Shown here: positions 1 to 14,645 of the stretch, in pieces
Numbering within the stretch: the stretch's first letter is position 1
Layout: each line of letters begins with the position of its first letter
From: Actinomycetota bacterium
Lineage (GTDB): Bacteria; Actinomycetota; Actinomycetes; S36-B12; UBA10799
Direction: 5' to 3'
Assembly (NCBI GenBank): GCA_020636995.1
Contig: JACJWU010000002.1
Coordinates: 1-64,000, forward strand
DNA: 64,000 nt
Notes under the pieces: generated by a model
Told to the model about the DNA's origin: nothing
The model's database searches: none
What the model saw: the letters and a program-made list of their open reading frames with translations, nothing else
Program-made: the position numbers and the translations under genes

Positions 1-347
1 CCCTGCTCGAGCTCAGCGAGTTCGTGAAGCAGTTCGAGGAGACCTTCGGCGTGACCGCCGCTGCTCCGGTCGCCGTGGCAGCTGCTGCCCCGGCCGCCGG
101 TGGTGCCGGTGGCGACGCTGGTGCCGCGGAGGAGAAGGACGAGTTCGACGTCATCCTCGAGGCCGCCGGCGACAAGAAGATCCAGGTCATCAAGGAGGTC
201 CGTGCGCTGACCAGCCTCGGGCTGAAGGAGGCCAAGGACCTCGTCGAGGGCGCCCCGAAGCCGGTCCTGGAGAAGGTCAACAAGGAGTCCGCGGACAAGG
301 CCAAGGAGGCCCTCGAGGGCGCCGGCGCCACCGTCTCGGTCAAGTAG
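1..347 (+). CDS. rplL: 50S ribosomal protein L7/L12, 3' part (cut by window start)
   Basis: The reading frame is open from base 3 and runs in from outside the window, so the true start is missing. The visible protein has the end of the N-terminal dimerisation helix, an Ala/Gly-rich hinge (about bases 55-130), then the C-terminal domain beginning EKDEFDVILE, with the ALTSLGLKEAKDLVEGAP stretch that contacts translation factors, and ends VSVK. This is the stalk protein of the large ribosomal subunit that recruits initiation and elongation GTPases. Its position just before rpoB is the usual bacterial arrangement. Only about ten to twenty N-terminal residues appear to be lost. Confidence 0.97.
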   Translation, partial: LLELSEFVKQFEETFGVTAAAPVAVAAAAPAAGGAGGDAGAAEEKDEFDVILEAAGDKKIQVIKEVRALTSLGLKEAKDLVEGAPKPVLEKVNKESADKAKEALEGAGATVSVK

Positions 348-358
348 TTCCGCGTTCT

Positions 359-416
359 GCAACGCCTCAGCCGTCGCCCCGGTCATCAGGCCGTGGGCGG
401 CGGCTGAACGCGTTGC
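359..416 (+). terminator. rplL-rpoB intergenic hairpin (partial terminator or attenuator)
   Basis: The arm starting GCAACGC at 359 pairs imperfectly with the arm ending GCGTTGC at 416, including CAGCC/GGCTG and a GC-rich inner stem, around a loop of about 16 nt. There is no T-run. In other bacteria the rplL-rpoB gap holds an attenuator or processing site that lowers rpoBC expression relative to ribosomal protein genes. That role is inferred here. Confidence 0.5.
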
Positions 417-464
417 TTGACGGATCCCAGCACAGGGGCCATCATTGTGAGTTGGCCCCCGATG

Positions 465-492
465 TTGTACTTCAACCAACCTCAGTTATCCT
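465..492 (+). promoter_or_regulatory. candidate rpoBC promoter
   Basis: TTGTAC (465-470) and TATCCT (487-492) are separated by 16 bp and resemble a housekeeping sigma-70-type promoter. Transcription from about 499 would give a leader of about 120 nt before rpoB. It would let rpoBC be transcribed separately from the ribosomal protein genes, as known in mycobacteria. Not confirmed. Confidence 0.45.
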
Positions 493-524
493 GGTGTTCT
501 GCGCATGCCAAAGACCACCCGTAT

Positions 525-561
525 GACCGTGCCCGGATGCAGCCACGTATCCGGTGCGGTC
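525..561 (+). promoter_or_regulatory. hairpin in the rpoB leader
   Basis: GACCG pairs with CGGTC and CCGGAT pairs with ATCCGG around a 10-nt loop, giving a stable stem 59 bp before the rpoB start. It lies downstream of the candidate promoter, so it would sit in the leader mRNA. Possible roles are mRNA stability or attenuation; none is shown by the sequence. Confidence 0.4.
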
Positions 562-619
562 GCTTCGACGTGTTCTGACCTGCGCGACCCACACACCGCG
601 AGCCTCGGAAGGACCTCAC

Positions 620-4063
<3,444 letters not shown>

Positions 4064-4118
4064 GGACCGCATCACACAAGCCAACTAGTCCCCCAACGAG
4101 ACAGCAAAGGACCACCAC

Positions 4119-7946
<3,828 letters not shown>

Positions 7947-7951
7947 CCTAC

Positions 7952-7988
7952 GACGAAGCCCCCGGCCACAGAGGTCGGGGGCTTCGTC
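7952..7988 (+). terminator. rpoC terminator
   Basis: GACGAAGCCCCCG pairs perfectly with CGGGGGCTTCGTC around an 11-nt loop, 5 bp after the rpoC stop codon. The 13-bp GC-rich stem lacks a T-run, which is common for actinobacterial terminators. Confidence 0.8.
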
Positions 7989-8002
7989 ATGCTTGCGGAT
8001 AG

Positions 8003-8069
8003 CCGGTTGAGTGCTGCACGGTTGCCGGTTTGCGGCGCCTAGATCAGTAACCATGCAGCACTCAACGGG
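8003..8069. repeat. intergenic palindrome, GGTTGA type, copy 1
   Basis: The left arm at 8003-8025 (CCGGTTGAGTGCTGCACGG...) is matched by the right arm at 8047-8068 (...CATGCAGCACTCAACGG), with a loop of about 21 bp. The same design, with similar arm sequence, is found at 40323-40393. The IS256-family element is inserted at the right edge of this palindrome. It follows the rpoC terminator and encodes nothing visible. Confidence 0.75.
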
Positions 8070-8070
8070 A
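8061..8070. repeat. target-site duplication, left copy
   Basis: CTCAACGGGA adjoins the left inverted repeat of the IS256-family element and is repeated exactly at 9501-9510. It is the end of the right arm of the 8003-8069 palindrome. Confidence 0.85.
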
Positions 8071-9500
8071 GTTGAGTCCAGAGGCGTGGTGTAACAGCTG
8101 ATCGTGTTCGGCGTGGTGTCGCAGACAGGAGCGGTCACCGCGTGATCCTCAGAGAACCGACTAAAGATCTCTGAGAGGAATCATCACGATGACCGCTAAT
8201 CCCAGTATTGACCTGTCCGGGTTCCTGGACGAGCAACTGTCCCAGGCAAGCCCTGATTTGCTGCGTCAGATGCTCAAGACGTTCGCCGAGGCGTTGATGG
8301 GTGAGGAGGCTGATGCGGCGTGCGGGGCCGGCTACAACCAGCGCTCCGAGGCCCGCACGAACTCCCGTAATGGGTATCGGGAGCGGCGGTGGGACACCCG
8401 CACGGGCAGCATCGAGTTGGCCATCCCGAAGCTGCGCACCGGCTCGTACTTCCCGGAGTGGCTGTTGGAACGCCGCCGGCGTTCCGAGCAGGCGCTGGTC
8501 ACCGCGGTGGCCACCAGCTACCTGCTGGGGGTGTCCACCCGCCGGATGGAACGGCTGGTCGCCGCGCTGGGGATCACCGGGCTGTCCAAGTCGGCTGTCT
8601 CGCAGATGGCCGAAGACCTCGACGAGCAGGTGGAGGCGTTCCGGACCCGGCCGCTGGACGCCGGGCCGTACACGTTCGTGGCCGCTGACGCGTTGACCTT
8701 GCGGGTGCGTGAGGGCGGGCGGGTGATCAAGGTCGCGGCGATGGTGGCCACCGGCGTAAACGCCGAGGGCTACCGGGAAATCCTGGGGTTGCAGCTGTCC
8801 ACCGCCGAGGACGGCGCCGGCTGGCTGGGGTTCTTCCGCGACCTGGTGGCCCGCGGACTGTCCGGGGTGGGGCTGGTCACCTCCGATGCCCACGCCGGGC
8901 TGGTCGACGCGGTCGGCGCGACCCTGCCCGGTGCCAGCTGGCAGCGGTGCCGCACCCATTTCGCCGCGAACCTGATGGCCAAGACCCCGAAGTCGGCGTG
9001 GCCGTGGGTCAAGGCGCTGCTGCACTCGGTCTACGACCAGCCCGACGCCGCCTCGGTGCACGCCCAGTTCGACCGGATGGTCGCCACCTTGGCCGAGCAA
9101 CTACCCGATGTCGCCGACTACCTCGACGAGGCACGTGCGGACATCCTGGCGTTCACCGCCTTCCCCAAAGAAGTGTGGCGCCAGATCTGGAGCAACAACC
9201 CCAACGAGCGGCTCAACCGGGAGATCCGCCGGCGCACCGACGTGGTTGGGATCTTCCCGAACCGCGACTCCGCGATCCGACTGGTCGGCGCGGTCCTGGC
9301 CGAACAGCACGACGAATGGACCGAGATGCGCCGCTACATCGGCCTGGACGTCCTCAAACGATGCCGACTGGCCCTGCTACACCCCGACCCCGCAGACACC
9401 GACGTCCAGGAGGTGACCACAGCCGCGCTCAGCGCGTAACATCAACCCACCTGAGGATCACGAACCCAACCAGTTCGTACACCACCTCACTGGACTTGAC
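8071..9500 (+). mobile_element. intact IS256-family insertion sequence (1430 bp)
   Basis: The element is bounded by imperfect terminal inverted repeats at 8071-8100 and 9471-9500, with about 21 of 30 positions matching and GTYRAGTCCAG at the tips. It is flanked on both sides by the identical 10-mer CTCAACGGGA (8061-8070 and 9501-9510), taken as the target duplication; IS256 elements usually make 8-9 bp. A subterminal inverted GATCCTCAG/CTGAGGATC pair lies at 8143 and 9453. One uninterrupted transposase gene fills the element. The intact gene and exact duplication suggest recent insertion. Confidence 0.9.
8189..9439 (+). CDS. IS256-family transposase
   Basis: This 416-residue DDE transposase (Transposase_mut family) moves the surrounding element. 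Candidate catalytic residues are Asp167 (in AADALTLR), Asp233 (in TSDAHAGL) and Glu340 (in NERLNREIRRRT), matching the positions of the triad known for IS256 transposase. The start ATG is preceded by GAGAGGAA. The frame is complete, with no stop or frameshift, so the protein is probably active. A short inverted repeat (about 8143-8182) covers the region just before the ribosome binding site and could limit read-through translation from outside promoters, a common IS feature; that is inference. Confidence 0.95.
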   Translation: MTANPSIDLSGFLDEQLSQASPDLLRQMLKTFAEALMGEEADAACGAGYNQRSEARTNSRNGYRERRWDTRTGSIELAIPKLRTGSYFPEWLLERRRRSEQALVTAVATSYLLGVSTRRMERLVAALGITGLSKSAVSQMAEDLDEQVEAFRTRPLDAGPYTFVAADALTLRVREGGRVIKVAAMVATGVNAEGYREILGLQLSTAEDGAGWLGFFRDLVARGLSGVGLVTSDAHAGLVDAVGATLPGASWQRCRTHFAANLMAKTPKSAWPWVKALLHSVYDQPDAASVHAQFDRMVATLAEQLPDVADYLDEARADILAFTAFPKEVWRQIWSNNPNERLNREIRRRTDVVGIFPNRDSAIRLVGAVLAEQHDEWTEMRRYIGLDVLKRCRLALLHPDPADTDVQEVTTAALSA

Positions 9501-9510
9501 CTCAACGGGA
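9501..9510. repeat. target-site duplication, right copy
   Basis: CTCAACGGGA directly after the right inverted repeat, identical to 8061-8070. Confidence 0.85.
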
Positions 9511-9554
9511 CGGGATACTCGGCACGTCGCGCCGGCCGGTCTCTGACGTGGGTC

Positions 9555-9636
9555 CACAACCGCAGGCGTTAGCAGTACGGAGAGGCGTTAGCGGTTGTGA
9601 GCCATGGACACGCTAACCGTTCTCCACTCTGCTAAC
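9555..9636. repeat. nested intergenic palindrome with GTTAGC boxes
   Basis: The arm at 9568-9593, which has two GTTAGC boxes 19 bp apart, is complementary to 9611-9636. A second stem (CACAACCGC at 9555-9563 with GCGGTTGTG at 9591-9599) would compete with it, so the two folds exclude each other. The stretch from 9511 to 9671 holds no gene. Read on the minus strand it lies 36-117 bp past the MMPL stop codon and may act as its terminator. The box spacing recalls the GGTTAG elements elsewhere in the window. Confidence 0.65.
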
Positions 9637-9671
9637 GGCTGTCGGCGGGGTGGGCAGACAGCCACCGCCGA

Positions 9672-11978
9672 CTACTTGGCCCCCACCAGCTCCGGGTCGT
9701 CGTCCACGATCTCGTCGGACGAGCCCTCGGCCTCCATGTGCACCTCGGGCAGGAAGCCCAGCCACTTCGGCAGCCACCAGGTCGGCGGTCCGATCCAACT
9801 GATCAACGAGGGCACCAGCACCAGCCGGATGATGAACGCGTCCACCAACACCGCCGTCGCCAGCCCGACGCCGAAGAGTTTGATGGTGTCCTCAGGGGTC
9901 GGGATGAACGCCAGGAAGACGCTGGACATGATCGCCGCCGCAATTGCCACGACCCGTCCGGAGCCGGCAAGACCACGGCGGACGGCAAGTTGGTTGTCCT
10001 TGGTGTGCACCCATTCCTCATGCATGCGGCTGACCAGGAAGACCTGGTAGTCCATCGACAGGCCGAACAGGATCGCAAACACCATGATCGGCAGGAACGG
10101 CAGGATCGGCCCGGTCGAGGTCAAGCCGAGCAGACTCGCCCCCCACCCCCACTGGAAGACCGCGGTGGTGACCCCCAGAGCCGCGCCGAGGCTCAAAAGG
10201 CTCGTCACGGCGCCGATCAGAGGCACCAGAATGGACCGGAACAAGATGGTGAGGGCGACGAAGCCCAAACCCACCACGACTGCGAGGAACACCGGTAGTG
10301 CATTCGACAGCACGGTCGTGAAGTCGGTCGTCACGGCTGTCGCGCCGCCCACGTAGGCGCGCATCGTGGTGTTCTCCTCGGCCTGTGGGATCGTCTCGTT
10401 GCGCAATCGCTGCAGGAGTTCCTCGGTGGCGGGGTCCTGTGGGGCGGTGTCCGGGATCACCTGGATGGCCGTGATCGTCTGGTTCTGCACCACGGAGATC
10501 GGCACCATCTCTTCGTTGGGGATGGTGCGGGCCACACCGGGGGTGTCGTTGAGGTCGCGGATCAGAGATCGCAGGGAGTCCTCATCGAGGGCGTAGGGCA
10601 ACTGCACCGCGACGAAGAACGGACCGTTGCTGCCCGGTCCGAAGCCCTCTGCGAGCAGTTCGTACGCGGTGCGCGCGGGGCTGCCCTCGGGCTGACCACT
10701 GTCGTCGGGGAAACCGAGGCGGATGCTGAAGTACGGAATGGCGAGCACCATCACCAGGACTGCTGCCGCGATCGTGTACAGCCAGGGGCGCTTCTGCAGT
10801 TTGCGTCCGTAGTGGGCCCAGCCGCCGCCCTCGGGGTGCCATTCCTTCTGCTTGCGCGCCCATGGCATGCGGATCGCCAGGGCCTTGTGACCGAGCAGGG
10901 ATAGCAGGCCGGGCAGCAGCCATACTGCGGACAACATGACCATGGCCACGGTGAGTGACGCCGCGACTGCCAAGCCGTTGAAGAAGCCGATGCCGAGCAC
11001 GAACAGGCCGAGCAGGGCGATGATGACCGTCGTTCCGGCGAACTGCACCGCCCGGCCGGCGGTGTTCACGGACTCCAGTGCGGCGTCCTTCGGTTCGTGT
11101 CCGGCCATGACGGCCTGTCGGAAGCGGTTGAGGATGAACAGCGCGTAGTCGATTCCGACACCCAGACCGATCATGGCGGCCAGGGTCGGGGCGAACGTGG
11201 CGACGTTGAAGAAGTTGGCGGTGAAGGTCACGAGGCTCAATCCCGCTGCCAGGCCGAACACCGCCGTCACGATCGGCAGGCCCGCCGCCACCACCGAACC
11301 GAACGCGATGAGCAGGATGATGATCGCGACCAGGATGCCGATCAACTCGCCGCTCGGCGGTTCCTGGCCGGCGAAGGCCAGGACCTGGCCGTTCGCGCCG
11401 ATCGTGACGCCGTTGGTCCCGTTGGCCGCCTCGACGTCATCGACGATGGTGCCCGCGGTTTGCGTCGGCACGTCGGTGGCACCCTCGAAAGTGATGGTGG
11501 CGTACGCCACCTTCTCGTCCTTGCTGATGGGTTTGGTGGCCTCGATCGCAGCGGCGGTGGCCTTGTCGATCTTGGCCTGCACCTCGGGAGGAAGCGGGAA
11601 GGGGCTGGGTTCGCGCTCCTGGCTGGGGCAGCCCGAGCCGTACGTCTGTCCGTACGGCGAACTCACGCAGGCCACGCCGGGCAGATCGGCGAACTTCTCC
11701 ATCAACGGTGTCACCGTCTGCTTGACCTCGGCGTCGGTGACCGTGCCCGAGTCCACGCCCCACACCAGGTTCGCGGTGGCCCCCGATGCGGCGTCCGCGC
11801 CGGCGGTCTCCGAGAGCAGGTTCTGCGCGACCTGCGACTCGGTCCCGGGCAACTCGAAGGAGTCCTTGAGTTCCCCGCCGAACCTGCCACCGAGCACGCC
11901 GATCACAAGAAACACGACGAACCACGAGATGATCGCTATGACGGGTTTGCGCACAGCCCAACGTGCTAGGTGTCCCAT
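9672..11978 (-). CDS. MMPL/RND-family membrane transporter
   Basis: This 768-residue polytopic membrane protein is of the MMPL type, which exports lipids or drugs using proton flow. It has the usual two-fold layout: a first transmembrane helix near residues 13-33, a large extracytoplasmic domain, five helices including the GIDYALFILNRFRQ motif, a second large loop, and a second helix bundle with MDYQVFLVSRMHEEW. The Asp-Tyr pairs in both halves are the usual proton-relay signature. ATG 11978 follows GAGGGAG. It is the last gene of a minus-strand block, 69 bp from the mutarotase-like gene. No regulator or lipid-synthesis partner is adjacent, so the substrate is unknown. Confidence 0.9.
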   Translation of the reverse strand: MGHLARWAVRKPVIAIISWFVVFLVIGVLGGRFGGELKDSFELPGTESQVAQNLLSETAGADAASGATANLVWGVDSGTVTDAEVKQTVTPLMEKFADLPGVACVSSPYGQTYGSGCPSQEREPSPFPLPPEVQAKIDKATAAAIEATKPISKDEKVAYATITFEGATDVPTQTAGTIVDDVEAANGTNGVTIGANGQVLAFAGQEPPSGELIGILVAIIILLIAFGSVVAAGLPIVTAVFGLAAGLSLVTFTANFFNVATFAPTLAAMIGLGVGIDYALFILNRFRQAVMAGHEPKDAALESVNTAGRAVQFAGTTVIIALLGLFVLGIGFFNGLAVAASLTVAMVMLSAVWLLPGLLSLLGHKALAIRMPWARKQKEWHPEGGGWAHYGRKLQKRPWLYTIAAAVLVMVLAIPYFSIRLGFPDDSGQPEGSPARTAYELLAEGFGPGSNGPFFVAVQLPYALDEDSLRSLIRDLNDTPGVARTIPNEEMVPISVVQNQTITAIQVIPDTAPQDPATEELLQRLRNETIPQAEENTTMRAYVGGATAVTTDFTTVLSNALPVFLAVVVGLGFVALTILFRSILVPLIGAVTSLLSLGAALGVTTAVFQWGWGASLLGLTSTGPILPFLPIMVFAILFGLSMDYQVFLVSRMHEEWVHTKDNQLAVRRGLAGSGRVVAIAAAIMSSVFLAFIPTPEDTIKLFGVGLATAVLVDAFIIRLVLVPSLISWIGPPTWWLPKWLGFLPEVHMEAEGSSDEIVDDDPELVGAK

Positions 11979-12047
11979 GGAACTCCCTCATCAGATAGTT
12001 GAACGGTAGCAATCCGTGCAACGTCCGCACGCTGCGGGATCCGGACC

Positions 12048-12947
12048 TCAGGAGACGTCGAGACGCCATGTGAACGTCTGCGCGTGCCCGGCTGGTAGCA
12101 CCCGCCAGCCGGCGTCCATCCCACGCTGCTCGAGGTGCACCGCATCGGTCGGGCAGGTGTAAGGCTCGACCGCCACGGCATCCCGGGAGGTCGGCGTGAA
12201 CAGCACGTACTCCCGGAACGCGGGGTCGCTCGAGATCGTCAGCAGGGTGGACGGCGATGCCAGCGAGGCGCGCCGGGACAGTTCGGTCGCAGGTGGCAGG
12301 CCGGTGAGCACGTCATCGAGGTGCTCGTCGCCGAGGGTCCGTGCCGTGCGGAAGTCGAGCCGGGGGTCTACCGGGGCCACCTGCCCGGTGGGGATCATCT
12401 GCGAAAGCGGCCAGCTCTGCGCGGCGTCGCACTGCAGGTGCCACTGATCGAACGGGCCCGGGACCCGCAGATACGGGTGGAACCCCAGGCCGAACGGGAG
12501 GTCCTCCGTTCCGGCGAACACTTCGGAGGTCACGATCAGTGCGCCGGATTCCACCCGGTAGGTCACCCGTAGGCCGCCGGTCCCTGGCCAGGGGTGCTGG
12601 GAGTCGGCTTCGAGGACGAACTGCGCGGTGGCATGATCGGGCCCCGTGGACACGACCTGCCACGGGCTGTGGCAGGCGTAGCCGTGCAGGCTCGAACCGG
12701 TCGCGGGCTCGGTGACCGGCAGGTGGTACTCGGAGCCGTCCCAGGTGAATCGGGCACCGGCGATTCGGTTCGGCCAAGGGAAGAGGATGGGGCAGCCGCT
12801 GCGGGTCGGGCTGCCATCGGGGAACAGGTCGGGCGCTTGGTGCATGTAGTCGAAGCCGTCGATCACGAGGGAGAAGCAGTTGAAGCCCCGTTCGGGCAGG
12901 ATCCGCGCAGTCGTCGAACCGTGCCCGATCTCGAGGATCTCAGTCAT
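12048..12947 (-). CDS. aldose 1-epimerase family protein
   Basis: The product is a 299-residue galactose-mutarotase-like protein (aldose epimerase superfamily), which interconverts sugar anomers or hexose-6-phosphate anomers. Visible family signatures are PILFPWPNRI, a HGYACHSPWQV segment with a conserved His, and GFHPYLRVPG. The start is set at ATG 12947, which overlaps the upstream stop in an ATGA; a longer frame upstream reads into the neighbouring gene and lacks homology. The coupling suggests co-expression with the unknown gene 12944-13471. The exact sugar cannot be told from sequence. Confidence 0.88.
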   Translation of the reverse strand: MTEILEIGHGSTTARILPERGFNCFSLVIDGFDYMHQAPDLFPDGSPTRSGCPILFPWPNRIAGARFTWDGSEYHLPVTEPATGSSLHGYACHSPWQVVSTGPDHATAQFVLEADSQHPWPGTGGLRVTYRVESGALIVTSEVFAGTEDLPFGLGFHPYLRVPGPFDQWHLQCDAAQSWPLSQMIPTGQVAPVDPRLDFRTARTLGDEHLDDVLTGLPPATELSRRASLASPSTLLTISSDPAFREYVLFTPTSRDAVAVEPYTCPTDAVHLEQRGMDAGWRVLPAGHAQTFTWRLDVS

Positions 12948-13471
12948 GCGGCCACCAACGTGGCCATCACCGCGAGATCCGCGTCGTGCCAGGGATCCAC
13001 GTCCACCGCACTGACCAGGCGGGTGACCGTGCCGTCCGCCTCGGCCTCGACCCACGCCGCGCGGTGCTCCAGCCCGAGTTCGGGGAGTCCCGGCAGCCAC
13101 AGCACGCCGGAGGCCACACCATCGGCCTCCGGCAGTGAGGGCCGCGTTTCTGCGGGCGGGTGCAGGATGAACAGCGCGGGTGGCCGGGGCGTGGCCAAGG
13201 AGCCAGGTTCGGGCGCGTCGTCACCGAGCACCGGTCCCGCACTTGCCAGCACGCCCACGGCCGGTGACTCACCGACCTCCGGGGTGTCCTCGGTGGCCCG
13301 AAACACCGTCGTCGTGGAAAGGACCCCAGGAACGGCCGCCACCCGGACAGCGAGGGCGAGCACCTGCGACCACTCGAGTGTGGAGTCCGGCCAGCGGCGG
13401 TGAAGCAGGAATCCGGCGAGGCTCAGGTCGCGACGATGGAAAGGGGAGACCTCGACCGGGTCCTTGTGCAT
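12944..13471 (-). CDS. conserved-looking hypothetical protein, coupled to aldose epimerase
   Basis: This is a 175-residue soluble protein that I do not recognise. ATG 13471 is preceded by GGGAGGTG at ideal distance, which rules out the 41-residue upstream extension. The sequence is Pro-, Ala- and Val-rich, has no signal peptide, membrane span or Cys pair, and shows no repeated or catalytic motif. Its stop overlaps the start of the aldose epimerase gene by 4 bp, which suggests a linked role, perhaps in sugar metabolism. The 376 bp upstream hold tandem repeats rather than a gene. Confidence 0.7.
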   Translation of the reverse strand: MHKDPVEVSPFHRRDLSLAGFLLHRRWPDSTLEWSQVLALAVRVAAVPGVLSTTTVFRATEDTPEVGESPAVGVLASAGPVLGDDAPEPGSLATPRPPALFILHPPAETRPSLPEADGVASGVLWLPGLPELGLEHRAAWVEAEADGTVTRLVSAVDVDPWHDADLAVMATLVAA

Positions 13472-13585
13472 CGCTGTCACCTCCCGCGGATGGGATCTGA
13501 CGCTACGCGCCGACGAGCCCGGATGCAACGCTCTGCGCATTGCGATGTGCCACGGGGGTCGCAGTTCCATCGCGCCCCGTCGGGT

Positions 13586-13835
13586 GAGCCCCATCGGTCT
13601 GCCTGAGCCCCATCGGTCTGCCTGAACCCATCCTTTGTCGGGTCGCGCGGCCTGCCGCCTGCTGCGTTGGGTGGGGTTCGTGCAGGTAGGTGGGGTTCGT
13701 GTAGTCGGGTGGGGTTCGTCGGGCGCTGAGCCCCATCGGTCTACCTGAGCCCCATCGGTCTACCTGAGCCCCATCGGTCTACCTGAGCCCCATCGGACGG
13801 CGTGTCGGGTGGGGTTCGTCGGGCGCTGAGCAGAA
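13586..13835. repeat. intergenic array of 19-bp tandem repeats and GGGTGGGGTTCGT boxes
   Basis: The 19-mer GAGCCCCATCGGTCTRCCT occurs twice at 13586-13623 and three times, plus a partial fourth, from 13728 to about 13797. Between and after lie four copies of the box GGGTGGGGTTCGT or a close variant (13669, 13688, 13707, 13807). A higher-order repeat of about 100 bp links 13704-13735 with 13804-13835. The array lies between the SDR stop codon and the start of gene 12944-13471, in a 376-bp stretch without a gene. Function unknown. Confidence 0.85.
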
Positions 13836-13847
13836 TCGGACGGGAGT

Positions 13848-14627
13848 TCAGCCGCCCAGGGTGGGTCCGGCGATGTCGAAGCCGCCGTCGCAGGTGAACG
13901 TCGCCCCGGTGATGTAGTCACCGGCTGGTGAGAATAGGAAAGCCACCATCGCGGCCACCTCATCGGCCGTCTGCAGCCGCCCGGCAGGCAAGCCCGCCCC
14001 GATCTGCTCCGGTGAAAGGCCGTAGCGCTCCCATGCGGCGGTGTGAACGATGCCGGGGGCCAGTGCGACCGCCCGGATCCCGAAGCGCCCCCACTCGGTG
14101 GCCCAGTTCCGGGTCAGGGATTCGACACCCGCCCGCGCCGCCGACGAGTGGGCCATCAGAGGCATCCCGCGGTGCGGGGTCATGGTGATCGACACGATCT
14201 TGCCGTAATTCGACGGGATGAAGAACCGATTGGCCACCTGGGTCGTCAGGTACCAGGGCGCGTCGAGGTTGAGGCGGGTGACGGCGCGGAAGCCGTTGTA
14301 GGTGATGTCCTGGGCCTGTGCCACGAACTGCCCGCCGGCGTTGTTGAGCAGGAAGTCACAGGCGGGGACGTCGGCCAGCATCGCGTCGACCTGGTCCGTT
14401 TCGCGAAGGTCTGCGGTGGCGGTGGTGATGAGGTCCGGTGCGAACTCGGCGGTCTCGGCCAGCGGTTCGGGGCGCCGCCCCACCACGGTCACGTGCGCGC
14501 CAAGACGGGCCAGTAACTGTGCGGTGGCCCGACCTATGCCCGAACCACCGCCGGTGATCAGAGCGTGCCGGCCCTGCATGAAGCCTGGGGCGAAGACGGA
14601 CAGGGCATCGGGAGACGTGGGCACCAT
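13848..14627 (-). CDS. SDR-family oxidoreductase, trans-2-enoyl-CoA reductase (PECR) type
   Basis: This 259-residue short-chain dehydrogenase/reductase has the dinucleotide motif GGGSGIG near residue 26, the NNAGGQF motif, and a C-terminal ITGATFTCDGG signature. The usual catalytic Tyr-x3-Lys is absent; in its place is PLMAHSSAARAGVESLT. This closely matches the pattern known from peroxisomal trans-2-enoyl-CoA reductases and 2,4-dienoyl-CoA reductase relatives, which work without that Tyr. The likely reaction is NADPH-dependent reduction of enoyl-CoA. TAGATT lies 7 nt before the ATG (14635-14640), so the mRNA is probably leaderless. The NlpC/P60 gene ends 18 bp upstream. Confidence 0.85.
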   Translation of the reverse strand: MVPTSPDALSVFAPGFMQGRHALITGGGSGIGRATAQLLARLGAHVTVVGRRPEPLAETAEFAPDLITTATADLRETDQVDAMLADVPACDFLLNNAGGQFVAQAQDITYNGFRAVTRLNLDAPWYLTTQVANRFFIPSNYGKIVSITMTPHRGMPLMAHSSAARAGVESLTRNWATEWGRFGIRAVALAPGIVHTAAWERYGLSPEQIGAGLPAGRLQTADEVAAMVAFLFSPAGDYITGATFTCDGGFDIAGPTLGG

Positions 14628-14634
14628 GAGGTGG

Positions 14635-14640
14635 AATCTA
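14635..14640 (-). promoter_or_regulatory. -10 element of leaderless SDR promoter
   Basis: TAGATT on the minus strand, 7 nt before ATG 14627; this spacing places the transcription start at the start codon. Confidence 0.5.
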
Positions 14641-14645
14641 CCGAC

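Noticed and set aside
13586..13835. Tandem array as a CRISPR or a coding repeat
   Set aside because: The units abut with no spacers, and no frame across the array has a start signal or a protein-like sequence.
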